From positions 95,291-159,290 of the forward strand of contig NZ_LZIF01000014.1 in assembly GCF_001667145.1 (NCBI RefSeq): 64,000 nucleotides of DNA, given 5' to 3'. Position numbers and translations under genes: made by a program. A model generated the notes under the pieces. The model saw only the letters and a program-made list of their open reading frames with translations. It made no database searches and was not told where the DNA came from. Numbering within the stretch: position 1 is the stretch's first letter; every line of letters starts with the position of its first letter. The stretch comes from Mycobacterium sp. 852002-51971_SCH5477799-a (GTDB taxonomy: Bacteria > Actinomycetota > Actinomycetes > Mycobacteriales > Mycobacteriaceae). Shown piece after piece: positions 23,510 through 35,229 of the stretch.

Positions 23510-23884
23510 ATGCCAACCATTCAGCAGCTGGTCCGCAAGGGTCGCCGCGACAAGGTCGCCAAGGTCAAGACCGCGGCCCTGAAGGGCAGCCCGCAGCGCC
23601 GTGGCGTATGCACCCGCGTGTACACCACCACCCCGAAGAAGCCGAACTCGGCGCTTCGGAAGGTCGCCCGCGTGAAGCTGACGAGCCAGGTTGAGGTCAC
23701 CGCCTACATCCCCGGCGAAGGCCACAACCTGCAGGAGCACTCGATGGTGCTGGTGCGCGGTGGCCGTGTGAAGGACCTCCCCGGTGTCCGGTACAAGATC
23801 ATTCGCGGTTCGCTCGACACCCAGGGTGTCAAGAACCGCAAGCAGGCTCGCAGCCGTTACGGCGCCAAGAAGGAGAAGAGCTAA
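23510..23884 (+). CDS. rpsL: 30S ribosomal protein S12
   Basis: A 124-residue protein of the decoding centre. Lys43 (TTPKKPNS) and Lys88 (GRVKDLPG), the two positions whose replacement gives streptomycin resistance, are both wild type. The sequence is close to other mycobacterial S12 proteins. First gene of the str operon; its TAA overlaps the rpsG ATG by one base. Confidence 0.99.
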
Positions 23885-24354
23885 TGCCGCGCAAGGGGCC
23901 CGCGCCGAAGCGCCCGCTGGTCAATGACCCGGTCTACGGGTCGCAGCTGGTGACGCAGCTGGTGAACAAAGTTCTGCTGGACGGGAAGAAATCGCTGGCC
24001 GAGCGCATTGTTTATGGAGCGCTCGAGAACGCCCGGGAAAAGACGGGTACCGACCCGGTGATCACGCTCAAGCGCGCGATGGACAACGTCAAGCCCTCCC
24101 TCGAGGTGCGCAGCCGCCGCGTCGGTGGCGCTACGTACCAGGTTCCCGTCGAGGTGCGTCCGGATCGCTCCGTGACGCTGGCTCTGCGTTGGTTGGTCAG
24201 CTTCTCCAAGCAACGCCGCGAGAAAACCATGGTCGAGCGGCTGGCCAACGAGATCCTGGACGCCAGCAATGGCCTCGGGGCCGCCGTCAAGCGGCGCGAG
24301 GACACCCACAAGATGGCCGAGGCCAACCGCGCCTTTGCGCACTATCGCTGGTAG
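23884..24354 (+). CDS. rpsG: 30S ribosomal protein S7
   Basis: A 156-residue protein that nucleates the 30S head by binding 16S rRNA. It begins [19 protein letters not shown] and contains the conserved [15 protein letters not shown] and [16 protein letters not shown] blocks. It follows rpsL with a one-base overlap and precedes fusA by 85 bases. Confidence 0.99.
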   Translation: MPRKGPAPKRPLVNDPVYGSQLVTQLVNKVLLDGKKSLAERIVYGALENAREKTGTDPVITLKRAMDNVKPSLEVRSRRVGGATYQVPVEVRPDRSVTLALRWLVSFSKQRREKTMVERLANEILDASNGLGAAVKRREDTHKMAEANRAFAHYRW

Positions 24355-24439
24355 GGGCTCCAACGGCGCGAAAGGCAGTGTGGCCGGGCGCCAACCGACA
24401 GCGAACTAACCAAGCAATCGAAAGAGTGGGAAGACTTCT

Positions 24440-26545
24440 GTGGCACAGAAGGACGTGCTGACCGACCTGACCAAGGTCCGCAACATCGGCATCATGGCGC
24501 ACATCGACGCCGGCAAGACGACGACGACCGAGCGCATCCTCTACTACACCGGTATCAGCTACAAGATCGGTGAGGTGCACGACGGCGCCGCCACCATGGA
24601 CTGGATGGAGCAGGAGCAGGAGCGGGGGATCACCATCACCTCCGCGGCTACCACCTGCTTCTGGAAAGACAACCAGATCAACATCATCGACACCCCCGGG
24701 CACGTCGACTTCACCGTCGAGGTGGAACGCAGCCTGCGCGTGCTCGACGGTGCCGTGGCCGTCTTCGACGGCAAGGAGGGTGTCGAGCCGCAGTCCGAGC
24801 AGGTCTGGCGGCAAGCCGACAAGTACGACGTCCCGCGCATCTGCTTCGTCAACAAGATGGACAAGATCGGGGCTGACTTCTACTTCTCCGTGAAGACCAT
24901 GGAGGAGCGGCTCGGCGCCAACGCCATCCCGATTCAGCTGCCCGTCGGCTCCGAGGGTGACTTCGAGGGCATCGTCGACCTGGTCGAGATGAACGCCAAG
25001 GTGTGGCGCGGCGAGACGAAGCTCGGCGAGACCTACGACACCATCGAGATCCCGGCCGAGCTGGCCGAGAAGGCCGAGGAGTACCGCACCAAGCTGCTCG
25101 AGGCCGTCGCCGAGACCGACGAGGCGCTGCTGGACAAGTACCTCGGCGGCGAGGAGCTCACGGTCGAGGAGATCAAGGGCGCCATCCGCAAGCTGACCAT
25201 CAACTCGGAGGCCTACCCGGTGCTGTGCGGCAGCGCCTTCAAGAACAAGGGTGTGCAGCCGATGCTGGACGCAGTGATCGACTACCTGCCCTCGCCGCTG
25301 GACGTGCCGCCGGCCGTCGGCCACGTTCCGGGCAAGGAGGACGAAGAGGTCACCCGCAACCCGTCGACCGACGAGCCGTTCTCCGCGCTCGCGTTCAAGG
25401 TCGCGACGCACCCCTTCTTCGGCAAGCTGACCTACGTCCGGGTGTACTCGGGCAAGGTCGACTCCGGCAGCCAGGTCATCAACGCCACCAAGGGCAAGAA
25501 GGAGCGGCTGGGCAAGCTGTTCCAGATGCACTCCAACAAGGAGAACCCGGTGGAGACGGCGTCGGCCGGTCACATCTATGCGGTGATCGGACTCAAGGAC
25601 ACCACGACCGGTGACACCCTGAGCGACCCGAACCAGCAGGTCGTGCTGGAGTCGATGACGTTCCCCGACCCGGTCATCGAGGTGGCCATCGAGCCCAAGA
25701 CCAAGAGCGACCAGGAGAAGCTGTCGCTGTCGATCCAGAAGCTCGCCGAGGAGGATCCGACCTTCAAGGTCCACCAGGACACCGAGACCGGCCAGACCGT
25801 CATCGGTGGGATGGGCGAGTTGCACCTGGACATCCTGGTCGATCGCATGCGGCGCGAGTTCAAGGTCGAGGCGAACGTCGGTAAGCCACAGGTCGCTTAC
25901 AAGGAGACCATCCGCCGCGTGGCGGAGAAGGTCGAATTCACCCACAAGAAGCAGACCGGTGGCTCGGGCCAGTTCGCGAAGGTGCTGATCAACCTCGAGC
26001 CGTTCCACGGCGAGGACGGCGCGACCTACGAGTTCGAGAACAAGGTCACCGGTGGCCGTATCCCGCGTGAGTACATCCCGTCGGTGGACGCCGGAGCCCA
26101 GGACGCGATGCAGTACGGCGTGCTGGCCGGCTACCCGTTGGTGAACTTGAAGGTCACCCTGCTCGACGGGGCGTTCCACGAGGTCGACTCGTCGGAGATG
26201 GCGTTCAAGATCGCAGGTTCGCAGGTGCTGAAAAAGGCTGCGCAGCAAGCACAACCGGTCATCCTGGAACCGATCATGGCCGTCGAGGTCACCACGCCCG
26301 AGGACTACATGGGTGACGTGATCGGCGACCTGAACTCCCGCCGTGGCCAGATCCAGGCCATGGAGGAGCGGAGCGGTGCGCGCGTCGTCAAGGCGCACGT
26401 GCCGCTGTCGGAGATGTTCGGCTACGTCGGCGACCTGAGGTCCAAGACTCAAGGCCGGGCGAATTACTCCATGGTCTTCGACTCGTACGCCGAAGTGCCG
26501 GCGAACGTGTCCAAGGAGATCATCGCCAAGGCGACGGGCCAGTAA
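24440..26545 (+). CDS. fusA: elongation factor G
   Basis: The 701-residue translocase GTPase. G1 is AHIDAGKT (20-27), G3 is DTPGH, and G4 is NKMD. The switch motif [11 protein letters not shown] and domain IV segment [15 protein letters not shown] are intact. GTG start at 24440, at the base where [10 protein letters not shown] begins. Equivalent to fusA1 (Rv0684). It is followed by tuf after 110 bases. Confidence 0.98.
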   Translation: MAQKDVLTDLTKVRNIGIMAHIDAGKTTTTERILYYTGISYKIGEVHDGAATMDWMEQEQERGITITSAATTCFWKDNQINIIDTPGHVDFTVEVERSLRVLDGAVAVFDGKEGVEPQSEQVWRQADKYDVPRICFVNKMDKIGADFYFSVKTMEERLGANAIPIQLPVGSEGDFEGIVDLVEMNAKVWRGETKLGETYDTIEIPAELAEKAEEYRTKLLEAVAETDEALLDKYLGGEELTVEEIKGAIRKLTINSEAYPVLCGSAFKNKGVQPMLDAVIDYLPSPLDVPPAVGHVPGKEDEEVTRNPSTDEPFSALAFKVATHPFFGKLTYVRVYSGKVDSGSQVINATKGKKERLGKLFQMHSNKENPVETASAGHIYAVIGLKDTTTGDTLSDPNQQVVLESMTFPDPVIEVAIEPKTKSDQEKLSLSIQKLAEEDPTFKVHQDTETGQTVIGGMGELHLDILVDRMRREFKVEANVGKPQVAYKETIRRVAEKVEFTHKKQTGGSGQFAKVLINLEPFHGEDGATYEFENKVTGGRIPREYIPSVDAGAQDAMQYGVLAGYPLVNLKVTLLDGAFHEVDSSEMAFKIAGSQVLKKAAQQAQPVILEPIMAVEVTTPEDYMGDVIGDLNSRRGQIQAMEERSGARVVKAHVPLSEMFGYVGDLRSKTQGRANYSMVFDSYAEVPANVSKEIIAKATGQ

Positions 26546-26655
26546 GCCTCAGCTCGGAGTACCCTTGCCGGGTCATTGCAAAGCCTTGGGCGCGGCACAA
26601 CTGAAAACACCAACACTGCTTTAACAAGCACCAACTAGTCCAGGAGGACACACAA

Positions 26656-27846
26656 GTGGCGAAGGCGAAGTTCGAGCGGACGAAGCCGCACGTCAACATC
26701 GGGACCATTGGTCACGTTGACCACGGCAAGACCACGCTGACCGCGGCTATCACCAAGGTTCTGCACGACAAGTACCCCAACCTGAACGAGTCCCGCGCGT
26801 TCGACCAGATCGACAACGCGCCCGAGGAGCGTCAGCGCGGTATCACCATCAACATCTCCCACGTGGAGTACCAGACCGAGAAGCGTCACTACGCGCACGT
26901 CGACGCCCCGGGTCACGCCGACTACATCAAGAACATGATCACCGGTGCGGCCCAGATGGACGGCGCCATCCTGGTGGTCGCCGCCACCGACGGCCCGATG
27001 CCGCAGACTCGTGAGCACGTGCTGCTCGCCCGTCAGGTCGGCGTGCCCTACATCCTGGTCGCGCTGAACAAGGCCGACATGGTCGACGACGAGGAGCTGC
27101 TCGAGCTCGTCGAGATGGAGGTCCGCGAACTGCTGGCCGCCCAGGAGTTCGACGAGGACGCGCCGGTCGTGCGGGTCTCGGCGCTCAAGGCGCTCGAGGG
27201 CGACGCTAAGTGGGTCGAGTCCGTCGAGCAGCTGATGGAGGCCGTCGACGAGTCGATCCCGGACCCGGTCCGCGAGACGGAGAAGCCGTTCCTGATGCCT
27301 GTCGAGGACGTCTTCACCATCACCGGTCGTGGCACGGTGGTCACCGGGCGTGTCGAGCGCGGCATCATCAACGTCAACGAAGAGGTCGAGATCGTCGGTA
27401 TCAAGCCGACCAGCACCAAGACCACCGTCACCGGTGTGGAGATGTTCCGCAAGCTGCTCGACCAGGGCCAGGCCGGCGACAACGTCGGGCTGTTGCTGCG
27501 CGGTATCAAGCGTGAGGACGTCGAGCGTGGCCAGGTTGTGGTCAAGCCCGGCACCACCACGCCGCACACCGAGTTCGAGGGCAGCGTCTACATCCTGTCC
27601 AAGGACGAGGGCGGTCGGCACACGCCGTTCTTCAACAACTACCGTCCGCAGTTCTACTTCCGCACCACCGACGTGACCGGTGTGGTGACGCTGCCGGAGG
27701 GCACCGAAATGGTGATGCCCGGTGACAACACCAACATCGCGGTCAAGCTGATCCAGCCCGTCGCCATGGACGACGGTCTGCGGTTCGCGATCCGTGAGGG
27801 TGGCCGCACCGTCGGCGCCGGCCGGGTCGTCAAGATCATCAAGTAA
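26656..27846 (+). CDS. tuf: elongation factor Tu
   Basis: The 396-residue GTPase that delivers aminoacyl-tRNA. G1 is GHVDHGKT (19-26), then DAPGHADY and NKAD. GTG start at 26656 with AGGAGG about 8 bases upstream. Only one copy lies in the window. The 110-base gap from fusA has no clear promoter. A long stem-loop terminator follows 11 bases after the stop. Confidence 0.99.
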   Translation: MAKAKFERTKPHVNIGTIGHVDHGKTTLTAAITKVLHDKYPNLNESRAFDQIDNAPEERQRGITINISHVEYQTEKRHYAHVDAPGHADYIKNMITGAAQMDGAILVVAATDGPMPQTREHVLLARQVGVPYILVALNKADMVDDEELLELVEMEVRELLAAQEFDEDAPVVRVSALKALEGDAKWVESVEQLMEAVDESIPDPVRETEKPFLMPVEDVFTITGRGTVVTGRVERGIINVNEEVEIVGIKPTSTKTTVTGVEMFRKLLDQGQAGDNVGLLLRGIKREDVERGQVVVKPGTTTPHTEFEGSVYILSKDEGGRHTPFFNNYRPQFYFRTTDVTGVVTLPEGTEMVMPGDNTNIAVKLIQPVAMDDGLRFAIREGGRTVGAGRVVKIIK

Positions 27847-27857
27847 CTTCGGATCAC

Positions 27858-27898
27858 CGCAAAGCCCGGATTGCCGACTCGGCAATCCGGGCTTTGCG
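27858..27898 (+). terminator. terminator of the str operon
   Basis: An uninterrupted 18-bp stem CGCAAAGCCCGGATTGCC with loop GACTC. There is no long T run, as often in mycobacteria. It begins 11 bases after the tuf stop and separates tuf from the PE gene. Confidence 0.85.
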
Positions 27899-28006
27899 CG
27901 TTGGGACTACTGGTACCAAAGCGGAAGAGTCCCTGCGGCCGCGGTGCCGCCTGGTTTAGGATTTGCCCATCTTCTTCCTGACCGGAGCGTTCGCGCGGGG
28001 GGTGCC

Positions 28007-28783
28007 ATGTCGTTCGTTCAAGCGACGCCCGAATTCGTCGAGGCCGCCGCGGGGGACCTGGCCAGGATCGGGTCGACGATCACCTCGGCCAACACCGCCG
28101 CGTTGGGTCCGACTTCGGGTGTGCTGGCCCCCGGCGCCGACGAGGTGTCGGCCAGTATCGCCGCACTCTTCGATGCGCACTCCCAGGTCTATCAGGCGCT
28201 CAGCGCCCAGGCGACCGCGTTCCACAGCCAGTTCGTCGAGCTGATGAACGGCGGCGCCGCGCACTACGCCTTCGCCGAGGCCGCCAACACCGCGCCGTTG
28301 CGGGCCGCGGCGGCCCAGGCGTCGGTGGCCGCGCAGGTACCGGCGGTGAGCGCCGGCGCCGTGGGTACGTCCGCGCCGGCCGCACCCGCGGGACCGCTGG
28401 TGGCGGCGGCGGCCCCGGCCGCGGCCGCGGCGCCACCGGTCGCGCCGGCCGGCACGCCGGTTGCGGCGGCTCCGGCGGGATCGGCGACGCTAGCCTCGGC
28501 CACCACGCCCGCCGGCGCGGCGCGAGCGGTGACACCGGCCTACGCTGCGGCGAGTTCTCCGGCCACCGTCCAGCCGGCGGCACCGGCGGCATTGCCGGCG
28601 TCGGTAGCGACACCGGCCGCCACTCCCGCCGCGGCCCCGCAGGCCGCAGTGCCGCCGCAGACCTCGCCGGCCACCACCATGCCGGTGTCCGCGCGCGCCG
28701 CGCCGCACGCCGCGGCCACCGCGCAGCCCGCGACGGGCACGCCGGTCAAGCGGGTGCCGGTGGTGCCCGCCGAACCGAGGTAA
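28007..28783 (+). CDS. PE-family protein with Ala/Pro-rich C-terminal region
   Basis: A 258-residue protein whose first about 95 residues form a PE domain. Pro8-Glu9 lie in [19 protein letters not shown], the helices continue through [20 protein letters not shown], and the type VII secretion motif YxxxE is YAFAE at 87-91. The remaining about 160 residues are almost entirely A, P, V, T, G and S and lack PGRS glycine repeats. Exported proteins of this kind are restricted to mycobacteria. No PPE partner gene is adjacent. The ATG follows GGGGGGTGCC. Confidence 0.92.
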   Translation: MSFVQATPEFVEAAAGDLARIGSTITSANTAALGPTSGVLAPGADEVSASIAALFDAHSQVYQALSAQATAFHSQFVELMNGGAAHYAFAEAANTAPLRAAAAQASVAAQVPAVSAGAVGTSAPAAPAGPLVAAAAPAAAAAPPVAPAGTPVAAAPAGSATLASATTPAGAARAVTPAYAAASSPATVQPAAPAALPASVATPAATPAAAPQAAVPPQTSPATTMPVSARAAPHAAATAQPATGTPVKRVPVVPAEPR

Positions 28784-28873
28784 GGGCCCGGCGCGGTTTG
28801 CGTGTATCGCATTCGCCGCGACTCCTTGAGCGCTAATGTGACACGGATTCCCCAGCAAGCCGAGGAGGGGCAT

Positions 28874-29713
28874 GTGTTAGCGCGCTACCTGAAGGCACAG
28901 TTGATCGTTTTGCTGTGCGGCGGCCTGGTCGGACCGATCTTCTTGGTCGTGTACTTCAACCTAGGGCAAGACAACCTGCTGCAGTGGATGTTCTACGTCG
29001 GCCTGCTGATCACCGTTGCCGATGTGTTGGTCGCGCTCGCGTTGGCGAACTACGGCGCCAAGTCGTCGGCCAAGGCTGCCGCGCTCGAGCAGAACGGGGT
29101 GTTGGCGCTCGCGCAGATCACCGGGATCACCGAAACCGGGACGTGGGTGAACAACCAGCAGGTCGTCAAGGTGCACCTGCACATCGCCGGCCCTGGAATC
29201 ATGCCGTTCGACAGTGACGACCGGGTGATCGCCAGCGTCACCCGGCTCGGCAACCTCAACGCCCGCAAGGTGGTGGTGCTGGTCAACCCCACCACCAGCG
29301 AATACCGGATTGACTGGGAGCGAAGCGCTTTGGTCAACGGCCTGGTGCCCGCGCAGTTCACCGTGGCTGACGACAACAAGACCTACGACCTGAGCGGACA
29401 GGCCGGCCCGTTGATGGAGATCCTGCAGATCCTCAAGGCCAACAACGTCGCGCTCAATCAGATGGTCGACATCCGGTCGAACCCGGCTCTGCGCGCCCAG
29501 ATCCAGGCGGTGGTGCGCCGAGCGGTCGAACAGCAGACCCTGGCGGCGCAACCGGCCCCGGCCGCCGCGGCGCCTGCGGCGGCGGCGGTCGTCACACCAC
29601 CCGAACCGTCGATCGCCGCGCGGTTGCAAGAACTAATGGACCTGCACGCCAGCGGGGCGCTGACCGACGACGAGTACACCAGCCGGCGCGCGTCGATCAT
29701 CTCCGAAATCTAG
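28874..29713 (+). CDS. membrane protein with C-terminal SHOCT domain (Rv0686-like)
   Basis: A 279-residue protein with two N-terminal membrane helices (QLIVLLCGGLVGPIFLVVYF and WMFYVGLLITVADVLVALAL). A soluble region follows, with strands such as GVLALAQITGITETG. An Ala/Pro linker leads to a SHOCT-type end (IAARLQELMDLHASGALTDDEYTSRR). SHOCT domains are short helical modules often linked to oligomerisation. The GTG at 28874 has GAGGAG 6 bases upstream. Function unknown. Confidence 0.85.
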   Translation: MLARYLKAQLIVLLCGGLVGPIFLVVYFNLGQDNLLQWMFYVGLLITVADVLVALALANYGAKSSAKAAALEQNGVLALAQITGITETGTWVNNQQVVKVHLHIAGPGIMPFDSDDRVIASVTRLGNLNARKVVVLVNPTTSEYRIDWERSALVNGLVPAQFTVADDNKTYDLSGQAGPLMEILQILKANNVALNQMVDIRSNPALRAQIQAVVRRAVEQQTLAAQPAPAAAAPAAAAVVTPPEPSIAARLQELMDLHASGALTDDEYTSRRASIISEI

Positions 29714-29740
29714 ATGCTCGTCCGGCGACGCCGGGTGAAT

Positions 29741-30631
<891 letters not shown>

Positions 30632-30656
30632 GCGGCCATCGTGCTAAGAACTCCAC

Positions 30657-31844
30657 GTGAGCAGTGACGAAAGCGCCAACAACGGGATCGTGATCGTGGG
30701 CGGCGGATTGGCCGCCGCGCGCACCGCCGAGCAACTGCGAAAGGCGGAGTATCCCGGGCCCATCACGATCGTCAGCGACGAGGTGCACCTGCCCTACGAC
30801 CGCCCGCCGCTGTCCAAAGAGGTGCTGCGCAAAGAGGTCGACGACACCGCGCTCAAACCGCGCGAGTGGTACGACGACAACGACATCACGCTGCGGCTGG
30901 GGTCGGCCGCGAAGAGTCTGGACGCCGCCGCGCAGACGGTGACTCTGGAGGACGGGACGACGCTGGGCTACGCCGAACTGGTCATCGCCACGGGCCTGGT
31001 GCCCCGCCGTATCCCGGCCATCCCGGATCTCGAGGGCATCCGCGTGCTGCGGTCTTTCGACGAAAGCCTGGCGCTGCGCGAGCACGCGTCCGCGGCGCAA
31101 CGGGCCGTGGTCATCGGCGCCGGCTTCATCGGCTGCGAGGTGGCGGCCAGCCTGCGCAGCCTGGGCGTGGACGTGGTACTGGTGGAGCCGCAGCCCACCC
31201 CGCTGGCCGCGGTGCTCGGCGAACAGATCGGGCAGCTGGTCGCGCGGCTGCACCGCGCCGAAGGCGTGGACGTTCGCCTCGGCGTCGGGGTGTCCGAGGT
31301 GCGCGGTGACTCACACGTCGAGGCGGTGGTGTTGAGCGACGGCACCGAGCTGCCGGCCGACATCGTCGTGGTCGGCATCGGGTCGCGCCCGGCGACCGAA
31401 TGGCTCGAAGGCAGCGGAGTCGCGGTCGACAACGGCGTCATCTGCGACGAGGCCGGGCGCACCAGCGCGCCGAACGTATGGGCGCTCGGCGACGTCGCAT
31501 CCTGGCGCGACGCGACGGGACACCAAGGGCGCGTGGAACATTGGAGCAACGTCGCCGATCAGGCCCGGGCCGTGGTGCCCGCGATGCTGGGCCAGGATGT
31601 GCCGCCGGTGGTCGTCGTCCCCTACTTCTGGAGCGACCAATACGACGTCAAGATCCAGTGCCTGGGCGAGCCGGAAGCCGACGACATCGTCCATATCGTC
31701 GAGGACGACGGCCGTAAGTTCCTGGCCTACTACGAACGCGACGGGGCGCTGGTCGGGGTGGTCGGCGGCGGGATGCCCGGCAAGGTCATGAAGGCCCGCG
31801 CCAAGATCGCCGCGGCCGTGCCCATCGCCGAAATGCTTGGCTGA
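30657..31844 (+). CDS. ferredoxin reductase (Rv0688-like)
   Basis: A 395-residue FAD- and NAD(P)H-dependent reductase. The first Rossmann motif is IVGGGLAAARTAEQLR, the second VVIGAGFIGCEVAASL, and the C-terminal FAD motif is NVWALGDVASW. PYDRPPLSKEVL is typical of ferredoxin/rubredoxin reductases that feed cytochrome P450s or dioxygenases. GTG start at 30657, 25 bases after the SDR gene, so the two likely form an operon. Confidence 0.93.
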   Translation: MSSDESANNGIVIVGGGLAAARTAEQLRKAEYPGPITIVSDEVHLPYDRPPLSKEVLRKEVDDTALKPREWYDDNDITLRLGSAAKSLDAAAQTVTLEDGTTLGYAELVIATGLVPRRIPAIPDLEGIRVLRSFDESLALREHASAAQRAVVIGAGFIGCEVAASLRSLGVDVVLVEPQPTPLAAVLGEQIGQLVARLHRAEGVDVRLGVGVSEVRGDSHVEAVVLSDGTELPADIVVVGIGSRPATEWLEGSGVAVDNGVICDEAGRTSAPNVWALGDVASWRDATGHQGRVEHWSNVADQARAVVPAMLGQDVPPVVVVPYFWSDQYDVKIQCLGEPEADDIVHIVEDDGRKFLAYYERDGALVGVVGGGMPGKVMKARAKIAAAVPIAEMLG

Positions 31845-31885
31845 CACGGTCTTTCGTCCGACGGCGGCCGCTGGCACCTAGTCTT

Positions 31886-32932
31886 CTATTGCCAGTCGAC
31901 GGGCGGGCCGTGCGGATGACATTCGCCCAGCACCTGCGGAGCGCCCCCCGGCCACACGCGTGCCCGGACCAAGAACTTGATCGATTCGCCCGGCCCGTCC
32001 CGCGCGGGCTCCATCGTGAGATGGGCGAACGGCGAGCGCGCATCCGCCCGTCCGGCCAGCGCATCCACGTGCGCGCGCACCGCTGCGCGTTCGTCGGCGG
32101 ACAGATACTGCCAGGTGATCGAATGCCACAGGACGGTCAGCGCCCCCTCGGCCAATGTCAGGCCGGCGACCGCGTCGGCGGCCGTCCGACGCTCGAGCAC
32201 GGCCGGGACCCGGCGGGCCACCTCGATGGCACCGCGCAGCCGCGCCAGCCGGGCACCCTGATCGGGCCACACATAGCTCAGCACGGTCATTTCCCCGTCG
32301 GCGTCGCCCACGTCGATGGGCGCGATGTCATACCCATGACGCGCCACGATCCGCACGTCGCGCCGGGGCGGCAGCGCGCCGCGCCACGCGTCGGCGATGG
32401 TCACCGGCGAGTCGGCCGGCCCCCAGTGGCCGCCGGCGAATTCGTAGCGGTACTGATCTCCACGCAGGTTCAGCCCGGCGCTCGACCCGATCTCGAAAAG
32501 CCTTATGGGCAAGCCGAATTCGTGGCTGATGTGCAGCAGTCCGCCGATCAGAGCGGCCGATCGGCCCACCTCGTTGGTCTGCGGTGGCTGGCCGAGCGCG
32601 GCGCGCAGCACGTCGACGTGACCGGCGGCGGTGTCCAGGATTTCCGGCCAGGCGGATCGGGCATCCCAGCCGCCCCCGGCACTGGGGTAGAAGCGGCGCA
32701 ACCGCGCCGCCCGGCCGTCTAGCACCAGCCGGTGCAGCCCGCCGAGCAACCGCAGCGGCACCGCGTCGCGCGACGGCGCGTCCTCGCGCCCGGACAGCAC
32801 GGTCGCGAAGACCCCGCCGGCTTCGACGTCGCCGGCCACCAACTCGAACAGCTCGCCATACATCGGCGAGCCCGACGAGGCGCAGAACCTGCCCTGTGAC
32901 CGCAGGGTGTGCACCAGGTGCTCGACCGTCAC
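31886..32932 (-). CDS. DUF2332 protein (Rv0690c-like)
   Basis: A 348-residue protein of unknown function. It begins [32 protein letters not shown] and contains [18 protein letters not shown] and [12 protein letters not shown], the conserved stretches of DUF2332. GTG 32932 overlaps the mftR stop (GTGA), so the two are translationally coupled; a GTG at 32941 is the alternative. A link to mycofactocin is suggested only by co-transcription with mftR. Confidence 0.88.
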   Translation of the reverse strand: MTVEHLVHTLRSQGRFCASSGSPMYGELFELVAGDVEAGGVFATVLSGREDAPSRDAVPLRLLGGLHRLVLDGRAARLRRFYPSAGGGWDARSAWPEILDTAAGHVDVLRAALGQPPQTNEVGRSAALIGGLLHISHEFGLPIRLFEIGSSAGLNLRGDQYRYEFAGGHWGPADSPVTIADAWRGALPPRRDVRIVARHGYDIAPIDVGDADGEMTVLSYVWPDQGARLARLRGAIEVARRVPAVLERRTAADAVAGLTLAEGALTVLWHSITWQYLSADERAAVRAHVDALAGRADARSPFAHLTMEPARDGPGESIKFLVRARVWPGGAPQVLGECHPHGPPVDWQ

Positions 32933-33561
32933 CTGTCCCACCCGTCGAGTCCCGCGCCGACAATGTCGTAGGCATTGCCCAGGGCGACCGGCAGCGGGAC
33001 GGATTCGTCGCTCAGCCAGTGTTCGTAGGCAGACAAGGCGACCCCGAGCATCGTCCAGGCGACGGTCTGGGGCGCCAGATCCGTCGCCTTGCAGTCCAGG
33101 CGGCGCGCCACGAACCCGGCGATCACCTCGCGCCAGCCCGCATACATCGTCATCGAATACGCTTGCAGCTCAGCGGTTTGCAGGATGACCCGCATGCGCT
33201 GGCGGTGCCGGGCCATCTCGGATTCGTCAAAAGTGTTGAACGCCAACAATGCAGCGCGCAGCGCATCGCCCAGGTGCACGTCCGCATCGACGTTGTCGAG
33301 CAGATCGCGCAGATGGGCGAGGTGGTTGTCGAAATCGCCCCAGGGGATGGCGTTCTTGGACGCGTAGTACCGGAACAGGGTCCGGCGGGAGATACCTGCG
33401 GCCTGAGCGACATCGTCGACGCTCACGTCGGCGAAACCGCGGGCGGTGAACATGTCGATGGCGACGTCGGTGATGTGGTGCGGGGTGGTCGAGCGGCGCC
33501 TGCCCACCCGCGGCTGCGGCACCATCGGACCCCGCCCTTCCATTTCGGCACTCGATGCCAT
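32929..33561 (-). CDS. mftR: mycofactocin system transcriptional regulator MftR (TetR)
   Basis: A 210-residue TetR protein. The helix-turn-helix is [35 protein letters not shown], preceded by a basic [13 protein letters not shown] 33525 (MVPQPRVG) is a possible shorter start. It is divergent from mftA. MftR represses mft genes in other mycobacteria and responds to long-chain acyl-CoA according to published work on the family. It precedes the DUF2332 gene with a 4-base overlap. Confidence 0.93.
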   Translation of the reverse strand: MASSAEMEGRGPMVPQPRVGRRRSTTPHHITDVAIDMFTARGFADVSVDDVAQAAGISRRTLFRYYASKNAIPWGDFDNHLAHLRDLLDNVDADVHLGDALRAALLAFNTFDESEMARHRQRMRVILQTAELQAYSMTMYAGWREVIAGFVARRLDCKATDLAPQTVAWTMLGVALSAYEHWLSDESVPLPVALGNAYDIVGAGLDGWDR

Positions 33562-33572
33562 ATTCTGACGGC

Positions 33573-33600
33573 GAGTGTGACTCAGATCCCATCGTTGTCA
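33573..33600. promoter_or_regulatory. mftR-mftA intergenic control region
   Basis: The 63-base gap holds the short inverted repeat GAGT-GTG-ACTC (33573-33583), a possible MftR half-site pair, and a TTGTCA hexamer (33595-33600). Assignments are tentative because no convincing -10 follows at the right distance. Confidence 0.3.
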
Positions 33601-33624
33601 AGACCGGACGAAAGGCAAGGCCCC

Positions 33625-33714
33625 GTGGACCACGAGACCGAAACTGACCCCCAGCTCGTCATCGAGACGCTGGTCGAAGAGGTGTCCATCGACGGCATGT
33701 GCGGGGTCTACTGA
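33625..33714 (+). CDS. mftA: mycofactocin precursor peptide MftA
   Basis: A 29-residue ribosomally made precursor starting with GTG and beginning [10 protein letters not shown]. It ends in the invariant IDGMCGVY. MftC modifies the last Val-Tyr pair, and MftE later releases that part as the cofactor core. The middle [11 protein letters not shown] is the region that MftB recognises. Its stop lies 2 bases before the mftB start. It is too short to be called easily and could be missed in automatic annotation. Confidence 0.97.
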   Translation: MDHETETDPQLVIETLVEEVSIDGMCGVY

Positions 33715-33716
33715 CC

Positions 33717-34025
33717 GTGCCCGCGCCCGCGCAGGCTCGGACGGCGACCTCGTTCGATCCTGATCGCGGCTGGCGATTGCACCCGCAGGTGGCGGTTCGG
33801 CCGGAACCGTTCGGCGCGCTGCTCTACCACTTCGGCACCCGCAAGCTGTCGTTTCTGAAGAACCGCACCATCCTCACGGTGGTGCAGTCGCTGGCCGACC
33901 ATCCCGACATCCGGTCCGCCTGCCGCGCGGCCGGTGTCAACGACGCCGCGCAGGCACCGTATCTGCATGCGCTGGGTGTGCTCGTCGAATCCAACATGCT
34001 GGTGCCCAGGGAGGATGATCAATGA
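33717..34025 (+). CDS. mftB: mycofactocin peptide chaperone MftB
   Basis: A 102-residue RiPP recognition element of the PqqD type. It binds MftA and presents it to MftC. Characteristic stretches are WRLHPQVAVRPEPFGALLYHFGTRKLSFLKN and the winged-helix part ILTVVQSLADHP. GTG start 2 bases after mftA; the end overlaps mftC by 4 bases (ATGA). Confidence 0.95.
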   Translation: MPAPAQARTATSFDPDRGWRLHPQVAVRPEPFGALLYHFGTRKLSFLKNRTILTVVQSLADHPDIRSACRAAGVNDAAQAPYLHALGVLVESNMLVPREDDQ

Positions 34026-35227
34026 CAACAGCGGCCCCTGTACCCCGGCTGATCGAGCAGTTCGAGCATGGGCTCGACGCGCCGATCTGCCTCACCTGGG
34101 AGCTGACGTATGCCTGCAATCTGGCCTGCGTGCACTGCCTGTCGTCGTCGGGCAAGCGGGACCCGCGAGAGCTGTCCACCCGTCAATGCATGGATATCAT
34201 CGATGAGCTGGAACGCATGCAGGTGTTCTACGTCAACATCGGTGGTGGGGAACCCACTGTGCGTCCGGACTTTTGGGAACTGGTCGACTACGCGACCGAA
34301 CATCATGTCGGCGTGAAGTTCTCCACCAACGGCGTCCGGATCACGCCCGAGGTCGCCGCGCGGCTGGCTGCCAGCGACTACGTCGACGTGCAGATCTCGC
34401 TGGACGGCGCCACCGCCGAGGTTAACGACGCCGTCCGCGGACCCGGATCATTCGACATGGCGGTGCGCGCGCTGGAAAACCTTGCCGACGCCGGTTTCTC
34501 CGACGCCAAGATCTCCGTTGTCGTCACCCGGCACAACGTCAACCAGCTCGACGAATTCGCCGCGCTGGCAAGCCGATACGGCGCCACGCTGCGGATCACC
34601 CGGCTCCGCCCGTCCGGGCGTGGCGCGGATGTCTGGGAAGAGCTGCACCCCACCGCCGATCAGCAGGTTCAGCTGTATGACTGGCTGGTCGCCAAGGGCG
34701 AGCGGGTGCTCACCGGCGACTCGTTCTTCCACCTCGCTCCGCTCGGCCAATCCGGCGCCCTGGCCGGTCTGAACATGTGCGGCGCGGGCCGCGTCGTCTG
34801 CCTGATCGACCCGGTCGGCGACGTCTACGCCTGCCCATTCGCCATCCACGACCGTTTCCTGGCCGGAAATGTGTTGAAGGACGGCGGTTTTGACAACGTC
34901 TGGAAAAACGCCCCGCTGTTCCGCGAGTTGCGCGAGCCCCAGTCGGCGGGCGCCTGCGGCAGCTGCGGGCACTACGACAGCTGCCGGGGTGGATGCATGG
35001 CCGCCAAATTCTTCACCGGCCTGCCGCTGGAAGGACCGGACCCCGAATGCGTCCAGGGCCACAGCGCAACGGCGCTGGCGCACGACCGCGAGACGCCGCG
35101 TCCCCGCGCCGATCACTCCCGCGGCAAGCGCATCCGCCAACCGGTGCCGCTCACGCTGTCCCTGCGGCCGCCGGCCGTCACGCCGGCAGCGCCGCCGGCC
35201 CGCATGTGTAACGAAAGCCCGGTGTAG
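34022..35227 (+). CDS. mftC: mycofactocin radical SAM maturase MftC
   Basis: A 401-residue radical SAM enzyme. The cluster motif is C32-x3-C36-x2-C39 (CNLACVHC), and a SPASM domain with extra cysteines follows (CGAGRVVC, YACPF, CGSCGHYDSCRGGCMAAKF). It oxidatively decarboxylates the C-terminal Tyr of MftA and then links it to the neighbouring Val, forming the ring later released by MftE. The C-terminal about 50 residues are Pro/Arg/Ala-rich and poorly conserved. It overlaps mftB by 4 bases. Confidence 0.97.
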   Translation: MTTAAPVPRLIEQFEHGLDAPICLTWELTYACNLACVHCLSSSGKRDPRELSTRQCMDIIDELERMQVFYVNIGGGEPTVRPDFWELVDYATEHHVGVKFSTNGVRITPEVAARLAASDYVDVQISLDGATAEVNDAVRGPGSFDMAVRALENLADAGFSDAKISVVVTRHNVNQLDEFAALASRYGATLRITRLRPSGRGADVWEELHPTADQQVQLYDWLVAKGERVLTGDSFFHLAPLGQSGALAGLNMCGAGRVVCLIDPVGDVYACPFAIHDRFLAGNVLKDGGFDNVWKNAPLFRELREPQSAGACGSCGHYDSCRGGCMAAKFFTGLPLEGPDPECVQGHSATALAHDRETPRPRADHSRGKRIRQPVPLTLSLRPPAVTPAAPPARMCNESPV

Positions 35228-35229
35228 CA

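Noticed and set aside
26546..26655. A separate tuf promoter in the fusA-tuf gap
   Set aside because: A TTGCAA hexamer is present but no -10 at a suitable distance could be identified.
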